DNA of 64,000 nt from Gymnopilus junonius (taxonomy: Eukaryota; Basidiomycota; Agaricomycetes; Agaricales; Galerinaceae), in NCBI GenBank assembly GCA_015501075.1, contig JADNYJ010000039.1, forward strand, positions 186,001-250,000. Reading direction: 5' to 3'. Under the pieces are notes generated by a model. That model was given only the letters and a program-made list of their open reading frames with translations, made no database searches and had not been told where the DNA came from. This document shows, one piece after another, positions 1 to 12,069 of the stretch; the first letter of the stretch is position 1, and every line of letters starts with the position of its first letter. The translations under genes and the position numbers were made by a program.

Positions 1-49
1 TCGAGGGCTATAATTATCTGCGCTCCCGACCTCATTAAAGCGGTGGTGA

Positions 50-114
50 CACTGCTGGCAACAGGTTATTTAAGTTGACCAAAAATGATTAAGAAAATAA
101 ATTAAACATGTTTA
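50..114 (+). repeat. left terminal inverted repeat of the CACTA-like element
   Basis: About 65 bp starting CACTGCTGGC; its reverse complement recurs at 628-693. The outer 26 bases match perfectly. Confidence 0.85.
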
Positions 115-627
115 TGTTCTTGGTCTGCTTTTCCATCACATAAAATCTATTTTCAACTCAACAATTGCTGGTACAGAAATTCTTTTGTCAAACACTTCAT
201 TTTTAGCATATTTATAGGCCTATTAAATGCAATACTTGTGCTAAATTTTTTTGATCAAAAATGGTGACAGAAAGGTAGAGTTTATTGTTTTATTGTTCTC
301 GTTGTCAATTGTAGTATTTAAGACAAGTTTTGGTTCCTTTAAAATAAGGTAAAAATATTTTCAATTCAGTTTGGGTGCGAAACATTGTTCTTTTTGTTTA
401 TCCAACAACAAAAATTCTTGCTAAATTTATCATTTACGAGACAACAAAAGAAATTGTGAATGTGAAATTTAACAAAAGCTTTTGTCTATACAAAAACATG
501 ATGTAAACTTTAGATTCTGTGGGGCTAAGAACTTTATAATACAGGTAGAATCTGTATTATATTTTTTCAGAATTAAAATATATCATTTTTAATAGATTCA
601 AGAACTCAAAAAACGGTCGAAAACATG

Positions 628-693
628 TAAACATGTTTAATTTATTTTTTTAATCATTTTTTAGTCTACTTAAATAACCTGTTGCCAGCAGTG
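628..693 (-). repeat. right terminal inverted repeat of the CACTA-like element
   Basis: Reverse-complement partner of 50-114, ending GCCAGCAGTG, followed directly by the TGA duplication. Confidence 0.85.
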
Positions 694-696
694 TGA

Positions 697-3311
697 GTAG
701 AAGTCGTTGTGTAGAAGTAATTCGGATGCTTTGGCATGTGTGTGCACGGAATAAATACATATATTTAAATATATATATATTCAGACAGTAAAAAACGTTC
801 TAGAGGCGGACGAGTTCTTTCGATGCAATGCGATTCCAAGCGCGGTAGTCAATGTAGGCTCTAGATCTCGCAACCGGCCAAAGCAGCTACAGATCTTCAG
901 AATAATCTCGTCATCGACGTAACAGTACTGTGTGTCTGCACGACCGATCAGCCGAAAGTGAAAGAAAACACGCAGACCGCAGATTCAATTAGATAGAAGT
1001 GGAAATGATCCGTGAGTGGATAGGCAGTGCGACCACTCGGCCTTGAGAAGATGATTAATGAATTGTACGATATATAGAGATGACGGCGTTATGAAATACA
1101 GCCTGCTCTTTTATATATCCGCACGGTAGATTTTACACCTCGCATCCTAGTTCATCATTATTCTGCCTGATGAAGATAGCTGGTGTCGCACACGGCAGAA
1201 GTGCATACGCAGCACGGAGTGTGTGTTGACTTTAGTCGAGGGTTGGCACATATGTACCCCAAGCAAAGTCGAGACATTGATAGAGCCAGTGCCGGGTGAT
1301 AGAGTAAAAGCTAGCAGAATAAATAAGACCCAATCCAGCTCCTGAAGAACAATTCAGAGAAGGTTTAGTAAAGACAGAGAGGCAGAGAGAGCGATCTACA
1401 TCCTGGCGTGTTCCATTAGATGACTCCGTTCAAAAGCAGAATACAACCAAGGCTCTCTTAGTAAGTATGTTGCCAGATGAGCACAAAAAGAGAGGCTGTT
1501 CCCGTAATTGATCGTCAAAGTGGTCGCCAGAGTAATAGAAAAAAAGTGCACCGTAAGGCCACCTCGAAGTATACGGTGCACAATACAAGAGTAAGAGGAT
1601 GCGAGGATACGCAGATCTGGAGTGACTGCTGCCAATAATGAAGTTACATAACTCGAGGTTCGAGCTAGCCGGAAGAACTTACCGAGGCATCGACGGCGTT
1701 CTGGACAAAGGGTCCCCGACCCTGTAAGACGTGTCACGGCGAAGACCGACTAGGCTAAGTGCACTTCTTTTTTTTCAGAGCGCCCGTTAGTTTAGGTTGA
1801 ATTAGAAGAGTCAAGGACGGAAGTTCCGGAATTCATACGTATATAAAGGACGTGCTGGCTGGTCGGGATTCATTTCCGCTCACCCTTCTCTTTGTGCCCA
1901 CCATCTTCTGCCGACTTTCCAAAGCCACCTTGAATTCTTTGAGAGAACGAACAACTTCAAGGTATTCAAGGTACTTAGGTCTCAAATAGTGGCGTAATGT
2001 CGGGGATTTTATATCGATGTTCCCAGATTTATTGTGGCTTCGGTGAAGCGGCGCCATCTCCACATCCGGGTTCGAACCGCAGTCGTCATGCGGAGTCCAC
2101 GACACGAGACCAACTTTCCATCGCCCTCGAGCACGCCCGTCGGCCGTCAACATCGATAAAGAGGGCATCACATGGCTGCTGCTATCATCGCATACGGCAG
2201 AGCCTGTTTGTCCTGGGCCGCGTTATCCAGGAGTTACAGAGAGAGTTGGATGCTTCCCCAGAGGAGAGAAAAGAGCAGCTTGAGAGTGACATCATGAAGA
2301 TTGTGGGGATCATAAGTCTTATCAGGACAGGATGGTCGCTTTGAGCGAGGCTACTGGGATCCCATTACCTCCGGGGGATATGAGTCGCTGTTATGAAGTC
2401 CTTCTGGAGGATAAATATAAAATTCGGAGAGAACGGTCCTCAAGTCCGCCTTGTCGTTTGGTCCCCTTTTACAGTAAAAGAGTACATTGTAATCCTTGTA
2501 TTTAGTCCCGACTAGTTGTCGAATCCCATTGTCGTCTTGTTCTGTTTTCGCCGGCGAAGAAAAAAAACTGCAATTTGTGAAAGATTTTCCGAATAAAAAG
2601 GTCGTTCGATTTGTAGAACATATGAGCCGGCGTCCTGTTGCTTTCTGCACGCGAAAGCCAAGAAGAGACTAAACGGACCCTGCATCGGAGAAGGCGGAAG
2701 AGAAGGCGGAAGCAAAGGCGGGTGCCAGACGGATCTAGCAAAATTGGAACGTGGGAACAAATACCCCAAAACGGATCTGACGCGACGCGTCTCGGCCCCT
2801 GCACTGGTTGATCCTGAACCGCCATTGTCTCCCATGCTACCCCGCTCATAATCCCCTTTCAAGGTCCTCAAATTGCTCGAAAACGCCTTTATTACTGTTA
2901 CACTGCACAGGGCGCCCGTATTCGACACAGCAACCAGCTTTTTCCGCTCTTTTTGGCGTACCCGGAGGTTGGAATCAGAGGAAAGAACGAAAACACCATC
3001 TAGGTGCGTTTTTCTCGTGTTTTCCTTGAAAGTGAATGTTTGACATCCATTTTTGGTCCTTTTTATGTATTAGGACGCTGCTACGACCTATATAACTTAC
3101 ATACTACGCAAAAAACGCGTGCGCTATAGTCTTACAAACCACAACCGGAAATCGAGGTCGATTCAGAAAGCCGCAGTCCAGGTACTTTTTCCTGAAATTT
3201 TGTCCAGAAGATTGCAGACTAAACATATATATTTATCTCCTATTGCAGGTCCGCTCCCTCATCGCTCAGAGGAACTGAAACATACAGCATCAGTAACGCC
3301 ACGGACCAACC
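697..3311. other. mostly unassigned region upstream of Cdh1 gene
   Basis: About 2.6 kb with no gene I can recognise. It starts with an AT tract near 755-780. Open frames on both strands between 1396 and 2930 show no known family motif and none has a convincing exon chain. A likely 5' leader intron of the downstream gene lies about 3181-3249, with a donor-like GTACTT after CAG and an acceptor TTGCAG. Confidence 0.4.
1997..2344 (+). CDS. doubtful small hypothetical protein
   Basis: An unbroken 115-codon frame whose last 45 residues are strongly charged and helix-like (ELQRELDASPEERKEQLESD), unlike random translation. A splice acceptor-like TCCAG directly precedes that segment (about 2231), so the real gene could be the last exon of something starting elsewhere. 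I recognise no family and saw no upstream exons. It could equally be chance. Confidence 0.2.
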   Translation: MSGILYRCSQIYCGFGEAAPSPHPGSNRSRHAESTTRDQLSIALEHARRPSTSIKRASHGCCYHRIRQSLFVLGRVIQELQRELDASPEERKEQLESDIMKIVGIISLIRTGWSL

Positions 3312-5188
3312 ATGTCAGGTCTTAAGAATTCGCCTTTTGGGAAAAGGCTTCGTGCTTCGCATAAAGAAAGAGAGGAGGATGATGGTCTGAGCCCACGAAA
3401 ACCCAGGGTTAATCCTATCTTTGGTTCTGGAACAGCGTCATCTTCGTCAACGCCCGCATTGGATTCCAGACCGACCACCAGCGACAGCAGCGGGCCTGAA
3501 TCTCCTGTCGAACTTCATGGAATGAGCTCGGCTATGAGCATGCCCCGAATAGCCAAGGACTATGGTGATAGATTCGTGCCGTCGAAGGACTTGGGAGACC
3601 TTCGGACGTCTTATCATCTCATGGACGATGGTGGACCATCAACGCCTTCAAAGAACCGCATCATCCCAACAGAGTCAGATGCACTCAAGGGTACGTTGTT
3701 TATCTTTTTTTCTCCACGTTCTCGCTGACAAACCACACTCAGAACAAGCCAATGCGATCTTCAACACAATATTACACACAGAAGTCACGCCTCCATCCCC
3801 GCGGAGACCTGTATCACCGACACGGCCTGTCGCTTCAGGCAGTGGAGTTCCACCATCAACGCCCACTAGACGACGTCTTTTCACCTACAATTCCCCCAGC
3901 CGATCCAATCCAGCCACACCCACCCGTCGTCTTGACACCCCAACCGATGAAGCCTACTCAATGAGCCCTGTGAGGGCAGAGAGCCGACAGCTGCTCGAAT
4001 CACCGCGTCGGCAGCTCCGCAGCGTATGCAAGACTCCTTACCGAGTTTTGGACGCGCCTGAGCTGGCAGATGACTTTTACCTCAACTTGGTGGATTGGTC
4101 AAGCACTAACGTGCTTGGAGTTGGATTAGGCCCCTGTGTGTATCTGTGGACGGCCCACAACGCAGCGGTGTCGAAACTGTGTGATTTAACCCAGTCAAAC
4201 GATACCATTTCGTCGGTTTCATGGGTGCAAAAAGGGACAACGCTGGCTGTGGGCACCCTTGCGGGACGACTGCACATTTACGATGCCAACACTCTCCAGC
4301 TACAGCGAACGTACCACCAAGCACACTCGCAGCGGATAGGAGCATTGGCGTGGAACACCCATGTGCTGTCCTCCGGATCGAGAGACAGAATGGTTCTCCA
4401 CCGGGACGTACGCGAGGCGGCTGTCCGGCCATTCAAGAAGTGTGCAGGACATAGGCAAGAAGTCTGCGGGTTGAAGTGGAGCGGGGATGGCGGTACACAC
4501 ACTGCAACGCTCGCCAGTGGCGGCAATGACAACAAAGTGTGTATATGGGATTTGAGAGGGTCGCAGAGGCCTGGTGGTATTCCTGCTTCGTCGTCGAATG
4601 GTATTGGGAGTAGTCGGCATGGGATTGGTGTTTCGGATGATCTGAGTAGCGACGTATCGCCGCTGTACAAGTTCCATGAGCATACAGCTGCTGTGAAGGC
4701 TCTTGCCTGGGATCCGCATGTGTCGGGCGTCCTTGCAACTGGCGGAGGGACACAGGATAAGCATATTAGGTTCTGGAATGTTCTCAATGGGTCGATGTTG
4801 CAGGAGCTGGACACTGGAAGTCAGGTTCGTCTTTATTCTTTTCTGACACGTCATTTCCATATCTGACATATCTATCTCTTTCGTTCTACAATTCAGGTCT
4901 GCAACCTCATATGGTCCTTAACATCGCATGAACTCGTCTCAACCCACGGATTCTCCTCAACGACGGCGCAAACCAGATTTGCATATGGAAGTACCCCGCT
5001 TTGAACATGGTCGCATCACTGACGGACATACGAATCGTGTCTTGTACCTCGCCATGAGCCCGGATGGAGAGACTATCGTGACCGGCGCTGGGGACGAGAC
5101 GCTGAGATTCTGGAACGCATTCCCTAAGAAGGAAAAACACGAGCGGGAGAGAGAGAGTATGTTGGATTACGGAAGGCTGATCCGGTAG
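3312..5188 (+). CDS. Cdh1/Fizzy-related WD40 activator of the anaphase-promoting complex (frame broken twice)
   Basis: Substrate-recruiting co-activator of the APC/C ubiquitin ligase in mitotic exit and G1. Three exons: 3312-3690, 3743-4824 and 4897-5188. The N-terminal part has a C-box-like DRFVPS and many Ser/Thr-Pro sites, as expected for CDK-inhibited Cdh1. The segment [20 protein letters not shown] then opens a seven-blade WD40 propeller, and the C terminus is Leu-Ile-Arg, the IR tail that docks on APC3. These features favour Cdh1 over Cdc20. In the last exon the frame is lost at the AAA run 4970-4972 and regained after the GG at 5024-5025. Conserved propeller sequence continues across both breaks in successive frames, as if one base were missing at each place. 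No splice sites explain them. Confidence 0.9.
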
Positions 5189-6582
5189 TGGTGGTCCTGG
5201 CCATGCGACGCAGGTGGTGGGCGACAAGCTCTACTTTTATCCTCCTTCTGAACGGGTTTCAGAGAAGACAGGGCTCCCACCTCTTTTCTTTATTCCTCCT
5301 CCGACGACTGATTCGGAGCTGTTATGCATAAATTATCCAAATCTCTATGCTTTCGACACATTGGCCGCTACCGCTCACCGCTTTCCCCGCCATCTGTTCA
5401 TATGTTGTATGACATCCGCTTCTCCATCTGAGCCCCTCGGAGAAACGATGCAGACTCTCAAGCCCCTCCTGTTGCCAATTACGGCCCAATATCTAAGCAC
5501 TTTCTGGTACCCCCTTTGGCCGACCACAGGCTCCCCGGGCCTATCACCCACAAGTTGCGGCTGACGTGACATCCCTTCACCATTACGTCGCGTCATGCCC
5601 ACCCCTCAAATATCCCAATGTCGGATCAAACAGCTAACAACGGTCTTCGACCACTTTCTCGACTATATTATTTGCTTGTTCTCGTTTTGTTATCTCGGAA
5701 TGTATGGTTATGCTCGTTCATTTCCTTCTTCTAGTCTTCTAGTCTTCTAGTCTACCTATCTTCTTTTTTTCTCGTTAAGTGTTCTCGATTTCCTCTGTTC
5801 CTTCTTCTTCGATATGTTTTCTTCCTCGCTTCAAATATGCTCATATCATTATCAGACTTGTGATGTTTTCTGTACCTCTTTCCTATGTCCATGGTTCCAT
5901 TTCCTTGTTTTGTCCTCCGTCTTTTAATCTTTTTTCGTGTTTTGTCGTCCTTCTTCTTCTTCCCTCTCATCTCATCTTTATTGAGTCCAAAAATGCCTGA
6001 TCCTAATCTTCGTGGACTCGCCACATAAATCCGCATCCATTTCCATTCCCGATCATCCATCCAACTGTGTCATAGTTCTGAAATACAATCTACATACCCC
6101 TTACCTATACATAGTCATATTTACATTTCTTAGGACCCCTGAATACTAACTGCTTTTTCATTCAGACTCGAGCAGGCGAACCTTGATCGAACTGTCCGAA
6201 AACGGCTGGACTTTCTTAAACGGGTAGTTGCTTGCATGGCTGACTCAGAGTGTCGGAATCAGCGCCCAGAGGCGTGCGCTCGTCTCGCACCAGCCTTTGG
6301 TATACGGAGCACTTCACAGTGTCATTTTTTTCATTGTCAGGGGAGGTATTTTACTAAACAGATAGTTTCATTCTGCTTAGACCACGATTCCGATGCAAGT
6401 GGTTCCCTTGCCCGCCAGGAACGCCACCTGATGGAGGATAGATTTGACCAGATTCACAAATAACTTCGCTACTGCGCTTTTTTTAGATCCGCTGTATCAT
6501 TCAAGACTGTATCACATTATACAGAACAACCTATGCCCAAGAGGAAGACGAACTACAATTCGGAGGGAACCGCGAGGCGGTA
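5189..6582. other. intergenic, pyrimidine-rich, no gene seen
   Basis: Contains the 3' flank of the Cdh1-like gene, CT-rich tracts and one short tandem repeat. No open frame has recognisable content. Confidence 0.5.
5729..5752 (+). repeat. 8-bp tandem repeat, three exact copies
   Basis: The unit TTCTAGTC is repeated three times in a pyrimidine-rich intergenic stretch. Confidence 0.85.
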
Positions 6583-7764
6583 TCAGATAAAGGAAGATAA
6601 TTCGAACAAGTGGAAGACAACTGCCAATCCTGAAATCATCAGAACAAGTCCGTTTGCTTTTTTACCACTAATAGATCCGCTTTGAATTTGGGAGGACGGT
6701 ATCGCAAATGAGTCAAACTGCCCACTACTCTCCGTTGTCCCATTTGGCGCATTCGGAGAAGGGCCAATGTAAAGTAACTGGATAGTATGGTTGTTTTGGG
6801 TGGCAAGAGTGGGAGGGGTTTGAGGAACGGTGGATATTGGACAGGATAACACTGGGGTAATGCTGAGTTGGGGCCGGAGAATGTATCAATAACATCCGTC
6901 GTGTTGAATCCGTCTACGAATACGGCGAAAACCCTCCCTGAGATGACGTTACTGTATTGATCATGATGCTGGGGCCTAGAGCGACGTCAAGATCACTGCC
7001 AAAATTGTCATCGATTCTCACCTGTGTAGTTAAAGGACACGGTAGCATCGATAGCAGTAGTGATCCTTAATTCCGAATTTTGCTGGCTCGGACTGCAACT
7101 TGGAGCAGTATTAGAACTATTCCAAGCTTCAGACGGGTTGAATAATATATTCGCGTCATTTTTTGGGATTAAAGATGCAGATGGCGTGAATCCCTGCGTA
7201 GCTGAAGGAAGAGCTGCAGACGTAGTTCCATACGTATTTACGCATAAAACGACCTGGTCCAGGCCGCTGTTGAAGCAAACCGTTCCTATAGCTATAATAT
7301 AAAGTTGTAAGTACGACATCTGTAAACAGATCATGTTCTACTGACGGCAACAAAAGCCCGGAATACCCAAGAAAGAAGAGCAGTCGTCTGAAAGAAGATA
7401 AGTGCATAGTAACCGAGAAACAGAGGGATTTACTGAGATAGGGATCGGCACACGGCTGGCCTAGGAAGCCAGTGATGAGCGGCTGCTGAAAATTCTCGCA
7501 TACCGGAATTCCGCGATTGAAATTGCAATTATCTCTAGCGATTACCAATGCGTAAATGAAAGGATCTGAGACAAATATGCGCCTTACTCGGCTGCGCAAC
7601 AGACGGATCCGGGTCCACATTGAATCTTACCGTCGGTGCAATTTCCCTAGTGTAGGTGTTAATAATGCCACCGTCAAGCCAGTGCTCAGGGTAGAACTCA
7701 CTGACTGCAGAGTCAGTTTGACCAAAGTGGAAAGTATAATGAAACGGAGGATTGACTTCATCAT
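6583..7764 (-). CDS. secreted cysteine-rich protein with C-terminal hydrophobic anchor, function unknown
   Basis: Exon 1 (7702-7764) encodes a 21-residue hydrophobic signal peptide ending at a phase-0 intron. Small exons follow at about 7588-7646, 7434-7534, 7346-7387 and 7022-7291. They give a cysteine-rich ectodomain with QCGPGSVCCAAEDNC near its start, then a Ser/Thr/Asn-rich region ending DATVSFNYTG. The C-terminal part carries a segment resembling the extracellular carbohydrate-binding-like fold common in agaricomycete membrane proteins (QFDSFAIPS) and a final hydrophobic stretch of about 20 residues that could be a membrane or GPI anchor. Between 7021 and 6830 the reading frame changes more than once without good splice sites, for example near 6925 and 6830. 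Either indel errors or decay are possible. It is transcribed divergently from the DUF4436 gene. Function is unknown. Confidence 0.6.
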
Positions 7765-8524
7765 GACTGAGATGATTGGACTAGGATTACCAGAGCGCCT
7801 ATTTAAATGTCTTGAGTGGAACACAGCTTTATCTTGTCCAATAGCTATGCGACAAACGTTTGAATAGTTCTATGAAGTCGAGCGTCAAGTTGAATACAGC
7901 ATGCTCGAAAGATTACCGACATTGGACGATCTTACCCTCGATTGATATTGCAGCGAACAGCCCAAGGACCATGAGGCACTATATCCGATATCCGCAACCT
8001 CGAGGCAGCATAGAAGTTTGGCGTCCCAGTTCTTTCTCATACATCCCGTGTGTAATGGGGGCCTTTTTAAGGCTTCATAAGTTCTTCCCGTCAAAGATGG
8101 CAGGGAAGTGAAATAAGAAGCAGTGCAGACGGCGAAACATAGGACGTCCTATTATCTGTTCGCCTCATGACCTCCCGGATAGCCTCATCGACCTTTTTTC
8201 TGCATGGAATATAAGATTTCCAGTAACAGTATGGCAGGCTCTAGTGCTCATAAGTGTCTGTTCTTGATTTTTAATCCACAGCCTGGGACATTGAACCATG
8301 CAACGAGAAGTTTAGTGGATACCCCCAAAAATGAGCCAATCGGTCATTCATATTCGCATGTATTCGTTTGATAATTAAATGGTTTAATCCACCTGAAAGC
8401 CCCCGAATAGGTGGTTATAGAAGTCGGAAAAAAATTAAAGCCGAAGCGTATGAGAAATCTACAAAAACGATGCATGCCAGTTAACTGACGTCCTTCAGCC
8501 TCATTCCAGCCGCCCATCTCTTAC
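7765..8524. other. divergent intergenic region
   Basis: Lies between two outward-reading genes and presumably holds both promoters. Open frames here (for example 7885-8094 minus) have no recognisable content. Confidence 0.4.
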
Positions 8525-9973
8525 TTGATGTCCTTATCCATGTATCGTAATATCCCTTCAAAAACATTCCAATTATTATGTCTCTCCGCCTTCTTTATCA
8601 CAACATCCATTACAATATTCGTCACTGCTGCTTCATACCTTGTTGTTAAACCGCTCAATTTCATAGCCCCTAATCCCTCCCCAATCAATGCTCAGGTAGT
8701 GATAGAGCTTGATCTCATCGAGGCACTTGTACTTAAGTTTCTGTGCGTTAGATTATATTGACTGCGGAGCTTATATCTGCAGACGCAACCATGAGAACGT
8801 TGACTATGAACTGGTACCCTGGGCTGGCCTCCGGATGCACCCCAGATACAAACTTTGTGGCAGACATTTACTTTGATCCGTGGGTGACCTCAATTCTTTT
8901 CAAGGATATGCTCCTTAGCACTTTTTCTCCATCAGGGATTTACTCGATGTCTCTAGCCCGTCATTTAGCTTGACACAGCCATTCTTGCCTGCTTATCAAC
9001 TCAATGCAAGCCAGTTCTGCGGCAGCACTGCACCCGTCGATTTTGCTGTATTCCAAACGGTCACAAAGCTTCTAGGATCGAACTTGAATGCACAGCTCAG
9101 TAGTGAGCTTGCGACCCTGCAAGAGTATCCCTTTGACGTGTACGTCTCATTTAACTCATTTAACTCAACATTTTGAACCAATGCTATTGTAGATACGATG
9201 CGCATTTCTTGATATATGCTCGGGATCACGATACTGGCGGAGTCATTACTTTAAATGTCACAAAATCTTACGGCGTCGCCGTGTACGTATGCCCCTTGTT
9301 CTGATTAACTGGAAAGATGAGTCACTCATGTCTCCAGGAATTTCGAGGTCACACCTACTAGGACTGTGATCGAAGGAAACCTAAAGATATCTCCATACCT
9401 TGTGGTTTACCTTCAGGTAGGGAGGGCCAAAGCTGCAAAAGCATTCGTCATCCTTGTCGGCGTCTCTAATTGTACGTATATCTTTATTTATATCTATATC
9501 TCAAGGATTGAGCGAATTTAATTTCTTTGTCCTTCCAACGTCCTATCCGCATAGGGCTTGTTGCAGCGGCTTTTCTAGTGATCAGTGCCTCAACTTTGAT
9601 ATATCCTAACCCTCGCCACTATGCGGAGATGTTTGTATTGCCTATTGGTGTACTTTTCGCCTTTACTTCGATTAGGGCGAACTTACCTGGTGCTCCTGCT
9701 GGCTTTGGTTTGTGTCCGACTCCTTGTTTTCCTCCTCGGCCCACTAAATCCCTTGTATTTCATCCGTAGGAGCGCGCATTGGTTAGTCCACAACTTGCAT
9801 GTCATCCAAGCTGCTCCGGCTAATTTTTATTAGACTTATATACCATATTACCCGTCCTGGTTGTGGTAACCCTTTGCGTACGGCCTTTTGTCGTTTTGGC
9901 TATAATGAAAGGCTCATTTTCCCCCCAAGGGTTTCTTCTTGCTCCTGATGGTTCTTTTGCGACGTTTATATGA
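8525..9973 (+). CDS. DUF4436 family membrane protein
   Basis: The N-terminal hydrophobic segment (about residues 13-37) is a signal anchor. Next comes an extracellular-type domain with TLTMNWYPGL and YFDPW, then YARDHDTGGV. After it, NWLVAAAFLVIS forms a second membrane segment, followed by YAEMFVLPIGVLFAFTSIRA and LPGAPAGFG, the most conserved block of DUF4436, and a last membrane segment (LPVLVVVTLCV). Exons join in phase through introns of about 40-60 bp. The first intron is read as GTACTT..GCGGAG, about 41 bp, joining EAL to LISADATM. The stop is TGA 9971-9973. DUF4436 occurs in fungi and actinobacteria; its biochemical role is not known. Confidence 0.8.
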
Positions 9974-10880
9974 TGGGAAACCAAGTAAGTCTAATGACCT
10001 CTACACATTTGTATCAAAGTTGATTTGGTGCTATAATTCTAAGTATCTCCTTTACTCTCTTATACCCCGGGACCAGCGCCTTCCACTCTGACGCCCGAAA
10101 TCGAGATACCTATGCAAAAAATCGTAATGGGCAGCGAGCTCGGTACAGTCCGAAGGTAAATATAGGGTACGAGTCTTTGATAACACGGCCCTAATTCCTT
10201 TCACGAAGCCTTGGTCGGGTATCCCGTGATAGTATGAAGTTGGAATACGACAATAACAGTATCGACCATCACACAGATGAAGGAGGGGAGCAATTGCGCT
10301 GGGTGTACACCGATTAAGCGGGGGTAAATGCCAACTTAATTCATCGAATATTGCAAAATTTTCTTTGATGAAAATATGAAGCTTGAAGCCCTCAGATTCG
10401 CCCTTACTACCCTTTTCTCGGGCCGGCACACATGGCTGTCGGAAATCTAAAAGTTCATTTCCCGCTTTACTCCGGCTAACTTTTCTTTGCTCTTGTCATT
10501 GTTCGTTCCAAAGCTACAGGCGCATCCGAACCGCCTCTTTCAGGCTACAGCCCACTGATTGATCATAGACGCCCGCACCGAGCGACACCCCACCAATTCT
10601 TGTCGCTTATATCGTTCGACACTCTCGATATTTCACGCAAGCGCGACTTGAAGTCGGGCCCTCTCTGTATTTAGAATCTCGCGTACAATCATGGGCTAGG
10701 GTCATGAGAAGGTGCCACCTTGATGATCGGACACGTCCTCGTTCAACATTCAGTTTCAGTTTCAAATTTTATAGAAGGTTCGTTCAGCTAAATTACAATC
10801 TCACAAAAATGATGAAATGAACTTAAAAGGGCAGGAAAAATTCGAATGTCAAAAAGAGGGCACTTCAAGAAGCCACGCCG
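9974..10880. other. intergenic, no supported gene
   Basis: A 125-codon minus frame at 10052-10429 is the longest here; it has no family motif and no exon context, so I do not call it. Confidence 0.4.
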
Positions 10881-11543
10881 CTACACCGCTCTCACATCTA
10901 GGCCACCTATGTCGCCCGCCAGCCATCCAATTTCATGGCCGAGATCTCTCCGTCGTTCCAACCCCTCCATCTTTGCCACGTTTTCTATGTGGCTATTGTT
11001 GGCGGTCTTGCAGATGCTACATTCGTACAACTTTACCGAGGCTTCTGAGTCCAACTGTGCAGGAAGCCACGCGGTCGTGACTGCACGCCTAGGGGTATGA
11101 CGCGGAACAATTTCAATGATGTTCTTCCTGCCTTCGGTTCTCTCGAGCGCTACGCCGCTAATGTCGCTATTGTGGATGAAAAATAGGCCTAAGACCTGCG
11201 TATTCCCAACAATTTTACGGAACTCCTCTACCAACTGTACAGGCGGCTCAGTGGTTGGTTCTTGAGTGAATTCGTATGCCTCGCCGGTGACAAGCCATCG
11301 CTCTGGATAACATTCCGAATCATACACTCGTTCGGGTTGGGATATATTTCCTCTGGCGACCATCCTTTCTCCTTCCTCCAGAATGCAGTGGCGATGGACC
11401 AGGCAAACACCAAATTTTCTGTATTCCGCCCTGTTGAACACAGTGGCAAGCTTTGAGAGTATTTCATCCCGTTTGCTGAATGATACGTGGGCGATATCCA
11501 CGGACGGAAGACTGTTGTATAGTGTGGCGCTGAAGGTGTTCAT
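10881..11543 (-). CDS. hypothetical single-exon protein, 220 aa
   Basis: An intron-less frame of 220 residues with compositionally normal, globular sequence. Notable segments are CLVHRHCILEEGE, GNISQPERVYDSECYPERW and PPVQLVEEFRKIVGNTQVLG. The layout resembles uncharacterised single-exon proteins common in agaricomycete genomes, but I know of no function. The Cys/His positions (VHRHC, ECSICKTANNSH) do not make a clear zinc-finger pattern. There is no signal peptide, so it is presumably cytosolic or nuclear. Confidence 0.55.
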   Translation of the reverse strand: MNTFSATLYNSLPSVDIAHVSFSKRDEILSKLATVFNRAEYRKFGVCLVHRHCILEEGERMVARGNISQPERVYDSECYPERWLVTGEAYEFTQEPTTEPPVQLVEEFRKIVGNTQVLGLFFIHNSDISGVALERTEGRKNIIEIVPRHTPRRAVTTAWLPAQLDSEASVKLYECSICKTANNSHIENVAKMEGLERRRDLGHEIGWLAGDIGGLDVRAV

Positions 11544-12069
11544 CGAGGTTTAGCGGCCTGTTGAATATTGGTGTAGGTGATGAATATGCTTTGCTGTGCT
11601 TCCCCTTTTATTACGGGCGGCATGTTGCGGGTGCGGATGGCTCTTTTCGTAGCCTGGAGATCCACGGATAAGCTTCGTGGGGACTGTGAGGCATCCTCTT
11701 ACTTCTCGTCGATAGGTTTTCCCCGTGGTCCACGATTCTCTTTCAAAGTTTCCCCTTATCAGCGCGAAGATCCTTCTGAGTGCGAGAAAATATTCTAAAA
11801 TGTTCAGGGCGCTGTTATTCTTTTAATAACCAACCAGTTAGGCTGAAGCACGTATGTGAGCGCTTTAACTTCTGTCACTCCTTTTGTCCCCTTTCCATGC
11901 ATCGTGGTTCTATCAAGAAGTTCGACATATACCGTTATATGGTGCCTCCAGTTCCATGACTGGACTATTCTAAGATTTTGCCCAAGGTAATATGCTATTG
12001 CCTGGCAAACTTACATATATATTCGAGTTAGCCAGTGGTTCTCAAAGATTCCATAGTACTCTTTGAAGT
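11544..12069. other. intergenic between hypothetical gene and protease gene
   Basis: Nothing recognisable; it probably holds promoters for both flanking genes, which are divergent. Confidence 0.4.

Larger units (their letters stand above)
50..693. mobile_element. non-autonomous CACTA-like DNA transposon (MITE-like)
   Basis: A 644 bp AT-rich element is bounded by long terminal inverted repeats that both begin CACTGCTGGCAACAGG. The left repeat runs about 50-114 and the right one about 628-693. The first 26 bases are identical and the rest differ by a few substitutions and one indel. The trinucleotide TGA flanks both ends (47-49 and 694-696) and reads as a 3 bp target-site duplication. CACT(A/G) termini with 3 bp duplications are the hallmark of the EnSpm/CACTA superfamily. 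There is no open reading frame inside, so it would depend on a transposase encoded elsewhere. The superfamily assignment is inference from termini only. Confidence 0.8.

Noticed and set aside
2040..2090. GGTTCGAACC-like sequence suggesting a tRNA T-arm
   Set aside because: On neither strand could I build matching acceptor and T stems around it.
1396..2928. Several overlapping minus-strand open frames of about 100-138 codons
   Set aside because: No family motif, no consistent exon chain, and they overlap one another in different frames.
4100..4870. Minus-strand frames of 106-189 codons under the Cdh1-like gene
   Set aside because: They are antisense to the WD40 exons and have no recognisable content.
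10052..10429. 125-codon minus-strand frame
   Set aside because: No motif, no start context and no homologous pattern; left as intergenic.
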